DNA from: Lithospermum erythrorhizon
Taxonomy: Eukaryota > Streptophyta > Magnoliopsida > Boraginales > Boraginaceae
Assembly: GCA_019722365.1 (NCBI GenBank)
Contig: JADFUC010000213.1
Location: 62,001-126,000 of the forward strand
DNA length: 64,000 nucleotides
Direction: 5' to 3'
Positions within the stretch are counted from its first letter, which is position 1, and every line of letters begins with the position of its first letter. A model generated the notes under the pieces. That model was not told the origin of the DNA. It saw only the letters and a list, made by a program, of their open reading frames with translations, and did not search any database. Below are positions 26,765-40,010 of this stretch, piece after piece. The position numbers were made by a program, and so were the translations under genes.

Positions 26765-27740
26765 TTCTCAAGAAAAGTTTACTCTGAATTAGACAATCCC
26801 TCAATAAATTAGGTAAAGTATTATAATTTTATCTCTATGCTCCTTAATGAGTGGATGAGTTGGCTTGTTTCAATCTCTTGTTGAGTAGATATAAGCATTG
26901 AAGTTTTGTTTTTTTTTCTCTCTTGAGCAATTCAACAAACACCTTGAATGCTCCTTCTTTATCACAATCTCTATATATAAAAGTTAAGCACAATTCTAGT
27001 CCAAAGTCTAGAGAATAATCAAAATTGAAACTTATTCTAGGAGAGATTTGATATTCAAAATAAGAGAGAGAATTTGCCTTAAATAACTCAACAAATAGGC
27101 TTGGGGTTGAAAGGGGTTAGTGGAGTTTTATGGTGTAAATTGGAGCTCCTTGTCAAAAAAGCAATTGGTCCCGATAAATCGGCCTCTCCAGAGCCAATCT
27201 GCTTCTAGAGTGTTGAATACGGCTCCTAAATCGGCCTCTACAGGGGAGCCTATTTAAACTTATTTAAAACCGTTATAATTCTGATTTTGACGATTCAAAA
27301 TGCGTTGGAAGCTCTTTTCAAACCCTTTAATAAAATGAATTCAAACCCCTGTTTTATAAACATTAATATTTTCAAAATATTTTATTTTGACAAAACATCT
27401 TAAAAACTTTGAAATGCTTAACAATTTTTGTCAAGAATGATTTGAAAAATATCTCGGTAAAGAGCTTTACTAAGATTATTCAAGACACTTCAAACTATTA
27501 TTGGAAACTAACTTTTACGCTTTGTAAGAGCTTTGCATCCGTAATCTATAAATTTCGATATCAATAACACTCTTGAATAAAACACTTCTTTGAATTCGTT
27601 TGGCATTCATGCGTTCTTTGAATATCTTGACTTCTGATATCGATAGTTTTGTGCTTGCTAAATAGGTATATCACTTTAAAAGTCCTCCTGAGCATCTTAC
27701 GAGCATGACTCGCTTGAAATACTTAATCGCGCGTGTTAGA
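26765..27740 (-). repeat. Inverted partial copy of the SIRE-like LTR
   Basis: Read on the minus strand, this repeats the middle of the LTR: ATTTTGTCAAAATAAAAT near 27385, the GGGTTTGA block near 27310, a CGATTTAT..GG section near 27170-27250, and GGAGCATTCAAGGTGTTTG near 26940. It lies tail to tail with the right LTR, forming an imperfect inverted repeat with it. Confidence 0.6.
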
Positions 27741-27889
27741 TGGTATTGTCAATGTTTAGTAATTATCAAACAAAGAGTATGGACATAGTCAACAACATTA
27801 GTAATATATTTAATATTATATTCCATTAATAAGCAGTAGTATACTTATAATAATAATATATTGATTCAATTCACATAATATTGTATTAT

Positions 27890-28210
27890 ATGTGTTAAGC
27901 GTGGTATCGTTTATTATAAAGAATAGCGTTAATAACATCGAGGAAATATTTCCTCGTATTAACATGGTACCGTTTTGTTAAGCGGTTCCAAGTTTGTAAA
28001 GGGGCCTCGAACCGAACAGGCAGACAGCGAATTTTTGGGTGGGCTTCGAACCGGGCTTTGAGCAGGCCCCCGATACTTTGCTCTGATACATCACTGCCGG
28101 ACCGGAGGACATTCGTGGAGCTAGGGACAGGACTTCAGGCAGGTTGAGCCGAATAAGTGGGCCGGGCTCCCGGACGGCTCTGTCGGGCCCGATTCATGGA
28201 GAGCTTTTGA
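27890..28210. mobile_element. hAT-like terminal fragment
   Basis: Words such as GTGGTATCGTTTATTA and ACATGGTACCGTTTTGTTAA (27900-27990) resemble the ACGTGGTAACGTTTAAT subterminal repeats of the hAT element at 45700-50800. They are followed by a GC-rich GGCCGGGCTCCCGG end. This is probably a deletion derivative or a remnant end. No transposase is present. Confidence 0.45.
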
Positions 28211-31200
28211 AGTGAATGGCAGACAACATGGTCACCCCAAAACCCACTTAGGCAGGAGCTGAGATTCTTCCAAAGGCATAAGCCATAAGATGCTTAATGA
28301 GTTTTTCACCAACCGTGGTATGGTGATCCAATGATCATTGCCTAGGATATGAATTTCTCATTTAACAATGAGAGTTTAATTAAATCATAATATGACTTCA
28401 TATTCTATATCTCTTAAATTTGCATAAAGAGAAGTTTATATTTATCGACCTTATTTTTACTTTCTTTTAAGCTCATTTTTTTTTTGGACATTACATTGGA
28501 AGTCCATGTCGGCACTAAAACCCACCTGAGAAAAAGAACCCCTCGAATATTGAAACCTAAAGTGAGTGAAACCATGTAGTTTCTACTCACAGGTAGAAAA
28601 AAAATCCGTCGAATTGTAGAAACCTCTTGTTAAACCACCTTGGCAGTCAATTGAGTGTAGAATACTCTCAAAATTTATTCTGACATAGGACAATTTAAAA
28701 AATAAAAGTCAAGTTATTGGCCAGGTTATTGAATTAGGTGAGTAATGCTACCAAACTGAAAATCGAAGGGTCACTTGCTGACCAGATTACACCGGGAATC
28801 GGCGTTGAAGCGTCTGTGAGGAAGGGGGCAATTAGGGGGCAGCTTGTGCCCCCAGCAGTGAAGGCTGCCCAGTGGGGTTGTCGGCCACATCGGTGCCAGA
28901 GGAGTATGTTGTCTGGTTGGCTTAAAGAGTGTATCTTTTTTGTTAAGAATATATTGTGCGTCGTATGTTAAATTTTGTGAAATTAAGCTTTTTAAAAAAA
29001 TATTTTTTATCTTTGAAGACCTATAAGTAAAGCCCCTTTTTGCCATATCTCCCGAAGGTCCTATTTGTCATACTACTAAATGATAATTAAGTATTATAAA
29101 ACTAGTTACTAAAAAAATAAATATTCTTCAATTTTTATATGGCGATTAAAATAATCATAAAGTAATAAATTATTTATAAATTTCAAAAGGAGAGAATAAA
29201 TATATATGGTGGGTATATGTTGGTACTATGAAGGAAGAGAAATATGAAATGTCTTATGTGAAATATCACATTACTGGAATGTAAAAATCATTGAAAGATA
29301 TTTGATAATGTAATAAAGGAATAATCAATGTGGCAAATAATATTTTATTTTACTAAAATACCCTGCTATGGATAGTCATAGCAGCTGAACTACAATATAT
29401 TTAGTATAATGTGCGGTAATTGAATGTAATTAATATTATCTCTAATCCTCAACTTGTCTTTCTTGTTGAAAGTAATAGTCTACCGTAGAGGCATTAAAAC
29501 CCCGCTTAAATGACACAATTATTCTAAACCGTCAAGTATTTTTTTTTAAGATGTAGATAATATTTCTCTAGATCCCTAAAAGATTGGCTTCACATTTTGA
29601 TTTTAATTAGTTGACTTTTTTTAATTTTGAACTCAAATAACTTTTAATGTATTATATATTTATTTGAAAAAATATATCAATATGTAGCATTTTTAACATA
29701 TTTTACTATTAACTTGATAATTTTGATTCAAATAAAAGTTTTGGATGTCAATCAAGATAGTAAAGTTTATTAAAGCTTTGTGTGAAAAAACCAAATGTGA
29801 CAATATTTGTTGATGGAAGTATAGTATTAAATAGACTTAAGTATTTAAGACAATCTAATGTTTTTTGTTTTTTATTATTAGTAGGTTCGGGAGGAGATGG
29901 GATTGGTATGATTGAACCCGAACAAAAAAAGAATTTAGAAAATAGCATAACGCTGAAAATTACCTTAGTGATTTGATCAATAGGGATATCTAACTTAATA
30001 AAACAGGGGATTCATATGATTGAAGATCCAAGTGAATAGTTATTTTCACTAGTATTTTCAATATGATATACCATAGTCACATAATTTGTCGGAATTGCTA
30101 CTTTGAACTCGATTTGAACATTCGGTCGCTCGTAATTTGGCCGTACACGGCGTTCGGGCGGAGTCGGCAGGTGTTCTGCAGCGACTTGAAGCGATAAAAC
30201 TGATGTGGAGGAGGGTGAAAGGAGAAAAGAAACGTGGGACAATAGGGAGGGAAAAGAAGTAGTCATCCAATGAAGGGAAAAGAGTAAACAAAGAAGGAAG
30301 ATAAGAAATGAGGAAGAAAATAGATAATAGAAACAAAGAAGAAAGAAGGGAAAATAAACAAAATATTAGGAATTAGGTTTAGGATTTATGATATTATTTA
30401 TGGGCCAACGAGTTGGGCTAAGAAGTTGGGTTTTTATCTGTTTAAGCTAATTGAAATATATTATTATCTTGTTCACCATTAATAATTACTTGAGAATTAT
30501 TGTGAATATTAATATATGCAATTGATTCAAAGTTTAAAATTATAAAAAAAAATATAAATTAATTAATAAATAATATTGAGTATACCCTCCCATACCAGAG
30601 TCACCTAAAGTACGTGAATTCTTTATTGGAGTGTACTATATGATACATGCGATATTACGAAGATCATGTCATTATGTGATATACTCCTCTCATATATATA
30701 ATCCATTGATATGTTAATTATGTATTATCATTATAAATCAAGGATATAGTAGCGTAGGGATCTTAGAGTTGAGGATTTTCAACCTTTTTCTTGAGTATGT
30801 ATCATCACGTCCTAACCTACATAAAATTATTAAGGTAAACTACTGACAACTATTGCTATATATTGTTCTTTTAACAATGCAACCAAATATCCATCTCGTT
30901 ATCAATTTCAATACACCAAGTGATTAACTTGAACACAACATCATCAAGCAAGCTAAGGCTGTTAAACTAGCAAATACCATACTTTGATTCGACAAAATAT
31001 CATTGCCCTATGTATAAAGCTAAACGTTGGGAAGATTTAATTATCACTATCACTAATCACTAATATATATAAAATTGTGAATAAGGGTTGTGTTTCCTCC
31101 ATCTTTTTTATTTAACATTTTGAGAATTTTGACTATCAATTATTCATAAACTATATGTTCAAAAATTATAAGAAAATAATATTATGAAACTATTTTCAAA

Positions 31201-31649
31201 ACGGAGCATCTGATAATATAACTTTTATATTTATTAAAATAATAACTAATTAATAATTATTGGTCAAAGTTTCGAGCCGATATCTGAAAATTTCAAATGA
31301 AAAAAAAACTGGAAATAGGTATTAAGTATTAAATAAATACTTTTTATCTTTATATTTTTATCTGATTTGAGGATGATACGTCATATACATTTGACTTGCT
31401 ATATATATACTTTATAATTATCATGCATCCCTTTTTTAATTAACTTTTTTTATTTGTCTTTAGTGCATGTTTAATGATTCAAAGGTACACAATTATTTTT
31501 GCTCAATTTGGCGTATATAAGCTTGTTGATTGATTCACAGAATATGCCTCATATATATGGTTTTCTCATTCTATGTCATTTTCAATCTTTAATAATTTAT
31601 GTTAGTTAAATAATAATATGTTTTATGTAGAACTTATTATTATTGTGTC

Positions 31650-31686
<37 letters not shown>

Positions 31687-32448
31687 ATAGTGTTAGTTAA
31701 ATAATCATATATTTTTTTGTAGAATTATTATTATTATTATTATTTATTATTATTTATTATAGAACTATTATTATTATTATAATTGGTATTAGTTAAATAT
31801 TCCTTATGATTTGAGTGAATTATTATTAATAATTTATTATTATTATTTTATTTAATTTCATGCATATATGAATTTTTTTAAATCATACCAAGTTAATCGA
31901 CATAAAAGCAAATAATTCGATGATACAGTATTGATGATCAATTCGTCAACACATTTATTCAAAGGACATCAAATTGTTAAACTAATATTTATATCTCTTT
32001 AATATCTCAGTTTTGTATGGTATCTCTATATGGACATCGTATTTTATTGTTAATTTTTATATTATAGTTAAAGAGTTCTTTGTGATCAAAGTATATGTTC
32101 AAAAAATAAAATATTAATTAGAAAAAAATTCAAAAGAGTGTAAATTTTTACACAGTTTTAGAATGACTTCGAATTAAACATAAAAAATGTATCAAATATT
32201 TGAGAAATTGATTGTATCATTTACTAGTCAATCATAAAAACTCATAAAATGGTCCTTCAATTCATTCACCAAGGAAACTTAATTCTGCATAATAATTATA
32301 CAGCCGTGTTACATTGAGGGATAAAGATGGAATTCAATCTCTATGAGTTTTCTAATCTAATTCTAGTTCAAATCGAATTCCGCACCATGAAGAAAACACC
32401 ACTGATTTACAACAACAATACAAATTTGAATAAAGAATACCAACTAAA
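28211..32448. other. Intergenic, no gene recognised
   Basis: Mostly AT-rich. A GC-rich patch at 28775-28930 carries a 77-codon plus frame (28738-28971) of unknown nature. At 30040-30360 both minus frames are proline- and serine-rich, more like LTR leader than protein. The region just below 32449 should hold the 3' end of the NCL-like transcript. Confidence 0.5.
31600..31860. repeat. ATT microsatellite and nested degenerate tandem repeat
   Basis: An (ATT)n run at 31651-31684 and further (ATT)n runs up to 31850. The pieces between them repeat GTTAGTTAAATAAT..ATAT..TTTTGTAGAA, so the whole is a higher-order tandem repeat seeded by microsatellite expansion. Confidence 0.8.
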
Positions 32449-35400
32449 TTAATTCCAACCCCATATATAATGAACAACACAATATAATCCAAAAGAGAAG
32501 AGGTAGAGGATGAATGCGAAAATGCAGGTCCAGAGTGGATAAGTAGTGGTGAAGAAAGCAAAGAAGCCAACAACACCAGAGGTGACGATGATTATAAGCA
32601 TCTCGGCTGAATAATCCCACGCCAAGTTCTTTGCATATACAATCCCAAGTACTGTGGTCAATCCTATCAAGTTGTTTGTTATCAAGTCACCATACAACTG
32701 CACAACCATCAAGAACATAATCAATTATCAAGAACATTCAATTGTTCCTTTTATTATATGAATTTACACAGTCAAGTCTTAACGGCGAAAAAGAATAACG
32801 AATATGGTCATTAAAGTAGAAACAAGGACGGGAGTGAATATTTGACGATTAACTAACTATAATATAGCGAAACGGCTTTAATTAAGAGATAAGGAAAGAA
32901 TGATTATTAACCTCAGAGAATGTCAAGGAAGCTGTCTTCGAACACTTTTGGGAGGCTGGAAAGATGGCTGACATAACCACTCTCATATTCATGATAACTG
33001 GAACAATGATATAGGAGATGAAGAAGTAATCAATGCCCACAGCTAACGAAAATGACATAATGCTACTTATAAGTGGCTTTGCTAGAAGTGTTAACATGGC
33101 AACACCCCATATTATTTGAAGTATTGGTTGAGCAAAAGTCCATGCTAGTAGCAACTTTTCCTTAATGTTTCCTGTTTGTTGAATCTTGAATAGCTTATCC
33201 ACTTCATCCCACTTAATCCCCTGCAAAATATCACATAAACAATATATATTGTGTTGTGTCATTTATATATAGTATAGGTTCATCCAATGTATTGATTATA
33301 ATAAGAAAAGTATATAGCTCATGCAAGATATTTCCAAAACAAAGTAACAATATATATGAAAAACTCATATCGACAACTTGATATCACAACTTTAGTAATT
33401 ATTAACATGAACTAAACAGTATTATATGGCGTTATCTACTATGCAAGTAGTCCAATATATGGATTTTTTTATTTCAAAGGTGAAAATTAATTAATCGATA
33501 ATCAAAATGTACATATTACTGAAACATATTCGAATTATCATCCAATCAAATGTTCAATAGATGTCTATGTCCCCCATCCTAAATTAAATGAATTGTTTGA
33601 ATAATCAATTAAAAAACTAAATTTTGATCCCAAATAAGCTTATTCAAAAATATTTTTATATGTAAATTTTGAAATATAAATGCATGTGCACTCCTATCTT
33701 ATCATATGAAACTTTAGACATTAGCTAAAAATTAACCGAATGACTTAACTTTTTGTTAAAAAAATCCTCTCAATTAAACTAAGATGAAAGAGTATATATC
33801 TATAAATTAATAGATGTACTGTGCTTTCTTATGTCCTTGTGTAACTTGACATTAGTATCACAGTATCTTAGATTTGTTTTTTGGTATTGAGTTTCGAAAG
33901 TGTAAGATGCCATGTTCCCTCATGTTACATGCACCTATATAATTACATAGTTCTCTAGTATTATATAACTGATAAAAAAAAACATGTCAAAATCAAATTA
34001 ATCATAATCACATTATTATTAATTGCATATAATAGTTTCCACAAACCTCGTCCTGTTTCGCGGATTGTTTGTTGTCCGTTCCTTGATTGTCTTGACTAAC
34101 CTCAGGTTCAATCAGCCAATTTGTACGAACTGCATTAACAAATTCTCCAACATCGATCGTTTCATTACCATCTTTGTCCAAACCTTTCATCACTTTAATT
34201 ACTGTCTCATCAGGATTCACTTGTCCATCTCCAAACTTCACTGTTTGGATCAATTGCTTCAATTCAGAGTGTGATATGGTATTATCTTGGTCGTTAGGCA
34301 CGAATTGTTTGAAAATCCTACAGGCGGGAACATAACAGTTAGTAACAAGACGTTTCATCTTTAATCGAAAAGGTAGGGGTTATGTATAGTTTTCTTACGA
34401 TTGGATGCCTTCGATATTAGGGCTTCCGTCGTCATTAAGAAGAGAACTGCTGACTTCAAGTGCTTTGCTATGAACATGCTTAAAGACATCTCCCATAAGA
34501 CCCTCGATCTCATTCAGTTCGTCTCTTGTCTTCTTTGTAAATGTTTTGATGAACTATTTGCATATCAATAGTGAGGTTTGCACTTAAATTATCAATAGTC
34601 ACTTTCATGTCTTATTTCTTAATCAAGTGAAATGACACACGCTTTGACTTCGATCGAAATTATAATTTTAGTATTAAAATAATTTGAAAATATAGTAATA
34701 TTTTGTTATAATTTTTACAAAATGTTATATAGCATACACAAAGATATTTGAATTCAAAATTTGAAAAATCAACCATCAAAATTAAAAATGATATGCACAA
34801 TCTTTTAGCGATTAAGGAAGTACTACCATTTTATCTGTCTGAAATTAATTTATTTTATTAATTAAAAATATACTTATCATAAAAAATTAATTTATCGTAA
34901 TAATTATGGAGAGTACTTATTAAAATTAATTTTTTAATAAGTTTTTTGCCTAAACAAAAAATAATAATATGTGAGGATAATATAATGATCAATATGATAT
35001 TTAATTTTGTTTTTTAACTTTTTAAGGCCTTAAAATTGTAAATCTTTTGTTTATCCAAATCAGACACAGAATAATCTCTATCTACTTCAACCTGCCCTGA
35101 CTGAATCTTGTCTATTAGCTTTTCTATTTCTTGACGTGTCAGGCTCTTATCAGCATCTTTGTCATTTTCCGAAAATAACCTTCCTATAAAATTGGGTCTT
35201 ATTAGTACGGAAAAAATCGTCTAACTCCCTTTAATGCCTTATATTTCTCTGTTTTATAAGATCGTTTTATATATATTATGTACCATGTGATAGCTATAAT
35301 GGAATACTTCAGTCATATGATCCATATTATAAAACATACAAGTACCAAAGATAGCTCATAAAAGAAATAGAGAGAGATCTACATTGTAATTAGTGGTATT

Positions 35401-38400
35401 ACTCAATTCAATGTCCTATAATAATTATGCATTTTGTATGAGCCAATTCCCCAATAAACTTGCATGCTAGTGATATCGTATTATCAATTTTCTATAAATT
35501 GATGGAGTATTCAATTTATTGATCTTTTATAAAAAAAAATAGAATCAAGATATTCATGTAAGGATGACAAAAGGTCTATATAAAAATATAAAAATTGAGT
35601 ATTCAATTTTCCTACACTTTTGACCATGGAGTAGGCAATTTATGACCATACATTAGTTTCAATCGTAACTTTCATTTTTTTAACAGTAATTGCAACTGTT
35701 TTATATGATAACATCCACTACATACAAGCACTAGAGATATAATTGAGTTATTTTATGTAACCACTCTAAATAAAATATTAAAAAGAAAACAATGGGGGGA
35801 AACCAAGTCTATAAAATATTAATGAGTAACAATCTTCACATAAGAATGTGTTTATCTTAGGGTTTTATGATAATATAATTATTACTAATGAGTAAATACA
35901 TATATAATTATTTATAACAATTATTATTGTAATTTTGTTTTGATAATTCAACTATTGAATTTTGAACTTAAATGTCTTAATATGTTCAACAATATTCAGT
36001 GAAAAATGTACAATACACAGTTGTTGTATTTATTAACATGGTAAATTTCAATCATATCAAATTATATATGCCAGTCGGTCAAGATTTTAAAACATGCGAA
36101 AATTTCAACCAGCAATTATTAAATGCAATTATTCAACCATCGATCATTATGGAAATGAGTGGGTATTTTTTCCATTTAGTACAAAAGCTTCAATAAATGC
36201 AATGATAATAATCTTTCCTCCATTTATAAACAAAAGGAAACAAAACAAAGGGGAAAATAAAAAATAACCTTCCAATAGCGGGAATGTTGGGCTTTCCATT
36301 CTCATCCACGAGCTTCCCTTTTGTCTGTTTTTGAACGTATTTGAGGAAGCCAGACAATAGATTCTCATACTTTGAATATTCTAAACTTCTTTCCTGCATC
36401 CACGGATCCCAAAGCTGCCAACCAAGGTTTCAATATTTTAGTTTTAAAATATCTTTTACTTAAAATATTCTAGTAATAATGTGAATTTGTGCTTCAATTT
36501 CCCAATTAGTATTATTTCGAGTACCAAATTAAATAAGTTCTAGGATTTGTTAAATATCTTTCCAATACGTATCTAGCTAGCAATGTATGTGTATACAATT
36601 TATAGATCCTTTCCCACAAACTATACCAATTTGTTAGTGAAAAATAACGTGTTTATAAATACCCATAATTTATATATGTAATGTAATGTTAGCAAGATGA
36701 TGTCCAATTGTTAATTTTGATGTATGAGTCGCCGACTTTTTGAATGTGGAATTCATCAAATATTTTTAACATGCATGTTGTATTATATTTTCTTAAAAAT
36801 TTATTATAATATATTTCATAATATTTTCAATTTACTTTACTATTATCATATGATAATTTTGATTCAATCAAATTTGTTTGTATCATGTAATAAGACTATA
36901 AAATTTGTTAATTTTAACTATTAATAGATAAATTGAACAATTATTTAGGGGTGGAGGAAGTGTAATATATATATACCTGATAGATGAAATAAGCCAACAT
37001 TGATGCAAACGACATGATAAACGTAACCAAAATAACTGAGTGGCTTTGAGATGGCGTAGAGCTGCACAAGAGAATAGCTATCCAAGCTACCGCAAATGGG
37101 ATCATGGAAAGAAGCAATATTCCAGCTGTTATGCTAGTCTTTGGGTCTGTTTTCACACCAGTTTCTGCTTACACGAAAATCACCTCCATTCAATTTCAAA
37201 TTTATATGGTTCAGATAAAATTTTAAAAATAAAAAATAATAATATTTCAAACATTTTTATCTGTTGGTAAAAATATTGAATATTTTTTATATAATTGAAT
37301 CAAGATGTTGATAATGAACATACGATGAAGCCAGAAAAACTATTGCAATACATTATAAAGTTAATAAATAACTCCAATTATTAAGCTAATCATATAATTT
37401 TGCGCAAAAATTTATGATTTATTAATTATTGAATTGTTATAGGAGTTCTTTTTAAAATTTTAGAATCATATTTTTCCACCAATAGAAGATATTATAATAA
37501 GAGCAATATAATAATTAGTAATGTGAAAGAAAGAAACACAACTCATACTTTAAGTGAAGGGATTTAAAATACACCCGAAAAGTATTAATTAATCAATGTA
37601 GAATTGTGTTATCAATATACTCCGCACGTAAAGCCCATCCACTTGACCTCAGCGGCGCAGATTTAAGTGTGGGCTTAACCAAGATTAACTATGATACTAT
37701 GTTAGAAATCCGTAAAAGTTAGTAGTAAAATCAATTGATTATAAATAAATAAAATTCATGACATTAATACACCACAATGTCTTACCCAACCAACATTGAA
37801 GTGGTTCTCAATAATCTTGGATATGTTTTGATAAAATTATATATGTTATCTAAGATCGTAAAATTTGTCAATTTTAATTACAAAAATAGTAAGTACTCAA
37901 ACAAAAGTAATAGGTACCCGTTAATTGAGAAAATATGTCTTTGTCTTCTTGAGGTTTTGACGTTGAACAAGAATTTTGAGAGCCACCATTTGGGTTGGCT
38001 AACAAAGGTGTGGAAATGGACGGTTCTTCACATGTTGAATTTTCAGAGATATCTCTTCTGGCGAAAATTACAATCATACCCCAACATATAGTGAGAACGA
38101 AGATTGTGGATCCAGCATATATGGCAACACTCATGGCTACTTGTTGTTGCGCTTGTGCCTCAGTTGAGAATGCCCCAGACACTTCAATAAACATTATCAT
38201 AAACTATTTTAAAAAATCAAACAAATGTAGCAATGGCTATACAATTTAGCATTTTAATTTGTTAAATCTCAACTAATCATAATTCAAATGAACAAATCTT
38301 TTTTTACTAAAGAATTTTATTAAACCTTAATCTTAAATAAATAAATAAATACCAACATTCTTTGGGCACATCGGTGCGCAAAACTAATTTAATAACATAA

Positions 38401-39229
38401 GAAAAATGGGGTAAGTACCTAAAGTTGAACAAGAAATAAAACTTCTCATATTCCAAGGCTTGGAATCAAGTATTTCTTATAATGAAATATGTAAAGTTAA
38501 TAACTCGGCCCAATTTCATAAAACATTGGAAGACATAGATAATAATAATCAAATTTGTCTCCAGATTAAAATCAAATCAGTCAAATATAATAGTATAGCT
38601 AGTGGTGGAAGCTTGATTTCTGTATAAGGAGCAAATTATTTGATACTATACATATAAGAAAAAATAAAAATTTAAGAGGCAAACAACATAATTTTCATCA
38701 AGTCCTATTTTTCAAAAAATTATGGGGCGATCTCCCCAAGCTTTGCACTGTGTATAGCTAAAAAAAAAATATTGTAACAGGGAATATTGAAACACTTACT
38801 AATGACAAAGATGAGTCTTGGGAAATTAAGGAGGATCCTAAAAAGACTAGCACCAAAGACTCCTGTCCCAAGCATAGTAAACAGCTTCTTGCTTCCATCT
38901 GCCACAAATTGCCCACCAATGCCCATCAAATATTGGTACAAAACCGCCTGGAAAAGATGTCCCACAGCGTTTTCCGAGCACGGAAAGAACCCGTAAAGGT
39001 GCTCACAAGTGTCCGATGATAGCGTAAACGATGAGCTATTGAGACGATTATCATGACGAAGATGGAGATTATCAACTTGGGAGGTTTGTTCTTGGATAAT
39101 TGCATAACCAATTTCTCCATCTGAAATGAGTATACTATTAGATGTGTTGTTGAGTGTGATTACTCCTCCTTCAACTAATTGGATTAGGAAGAGGATAAAA
39201 GTCATCGACCATATTGACAAAGGAGCCAT
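32449..39229 (-). CDS. EF-hand Na+/Ca2+ exchanger-like (NCL / EF-CAX family) membrane protein, 9 exons
   Basis: Family members are membrane cation exchangers with cytosolic calcium-sensing EF-hands. Exons (minus): 38800-39229, 37918-38181, 36977-37164, 36269-36414, 35092-35179, 34399-34553, 34047-34317, 32912-33220, 32449-32697; all have GT..AG introns and give 699 residues. Residues 1-21 form a signal peptide, then a CEHLYGFFPCS segment, membrane helices on both sides of a hydrophilic EF-hand region (about 295-540), and a C-terminal TTTYPLWTC helix block typical of the family. EF loops: DKDADKSLTRQE (349-360, canonical), a weak one at 431-442 starting with Pro, and DKDGNETIDVGE (471-482, canonical). 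Oddities: the first exchanger repeat reads FPRLIF where Pro-Asp is expected, and the second reads PVIMNMRVVMSA where Asn-Ser-Ser-Glu is expected. The end of exon 5 is uncertain. Transport activity is doubtful. Confidence 0.88.
34047..36414 (-). repeat. Duplicated linker-plus-EF-hand exon pair in the NCL-like gene
   Basis: Exons 4-5 (36269-36414, 35092-35179) and exons 6-7 (34399-34553, 34047-34317) look like two copies of one module. Each first exon starts in phase 0 and ends in phase 2 after a similar linker (DENGKPNIPAIG and NDDGSPNIEGIQ). Each second exon starts with a single G and opens an EF-hand (LFSENDKDAD and IFKQFVPNDQDN). Intron phases and motif order agree, which favours tandem exon duplication over chance. 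In the first module only one EF-hand remains. Confidence 0.7.
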
Positions 39230-39277
39230 TTTGATTTTTTGAGGGAAACATGAAACAGAGGAACAAGAATGATTGAG

Positions 39278-39284
39278 TATATAT
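39278..39284 (-). promoter_or_regulatory. Putative TATA box of the NCL-like gene
   Basis: TATATAT about 50 bases upstream of the start codon at 39229, with a short AAAAAATCAAA leader before the ATG. The copia element begins about 100 bases further upstream, so any original distal promoter is now more than 6 kb away. Confidence 0.5.
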
Positions 39285-39388
39285 GCTGATGGCTGGCCTG
39301 GCCCTGATGGCTTTTGTAAAAAGTCAAAATAATAAGTCAAAATCAAGTGGGGAATTGTGGGAATGCCTTTGTCCAATAATAATAGTTC

Positions 39389-39601
39389 TGTTGTAACGCA
39401 GCCCCCACAACGCTGAAATGCCAACTTAAAACGAATAAGAATGTGAAAGATTCGAATAAAGATAGCGTAATTTCTTTAGTATAAATACCCTCCATCGCTA
39501 TTATTAATAAGGACACCAAAAAACTTTCAAGATAGAACATACATATCATTCAGCACTCATGAAGTTTATTGTACTGCTTCGATATCCTGGGCTTTACAAC
39601 A
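39389..39601 (+). repeat. 5' LTR of the copia element
   Basis: 213 bases, TGTTGTAACG...TTTACAACA. The first base lies 160 bases upstream of the NCL-like start codon on the opposite strand, so the LTR and the gene are divergently arranged. Confidence 0.88.
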
Positions 39602-39689
39602 CGCTATCAAGATTTATCGCCTTTATAGTAACCGCCATCATTAGGTATATATTATATATCTTATCACTTTTGATATTTATTTTGTTATA

Positions 39690-40010
39690 TGTTTTACCCC
39701 TATTATGTATAACCTTAATACGCTTATGATTCTATAATTAGAAATGTATTATTATTTTATGTTTTACCCTGTTATGTATAACCTGGGCTATACGTCAAGT
39801 ATTCTATAACTGCAGCCTATTATGTATAAATCGCTATATGTCAAGTATTCTATAATCGTAGCTTATTATTATTTTATGTTTTACCCCCGTTATGTATAAC
39901 CTGGCTTATACGCTGCGATTCTATAATTGTAGCCTATTATAGATAACTAACCTGGGCTATATTGCCAGCGATATTCTATACTACGCTTATTATTTATTAT
40001 TGTCAAGGGT
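39690..40010. repeat. Degenerate tandem repeat after the 5' LTR
   Basis: Three to four units of about 80 bases: TGTTTTACCC..GTTATGTATAACCTGGGCTATACGTCAAG, then TATTCTATAA.TGTAGCCTATTATG. It lies between the primer site and gag, where copia elements normally have only a short leader. Confidence 0.75.

Noticed and set aside
36680..36940. A defined MITE family shared by 7200-7400, 29560-29780, 36680-36940 and 37780-37890
   Set aside because: They share AT-rich words such as TTTTGATTCAA and AAATTTGT(T/C)AATTTTAA, but I could not define ends or inverted repeats, so it stays an impression.
39230..39424. Extended N-terminus of the NCL-like protein upstream of 39229
   Set aside because: The frame is open, but the Met at 39229 starts a proper signal peptide, lies 50 bases below a TATA box, and the extension runs into the copia LTR.
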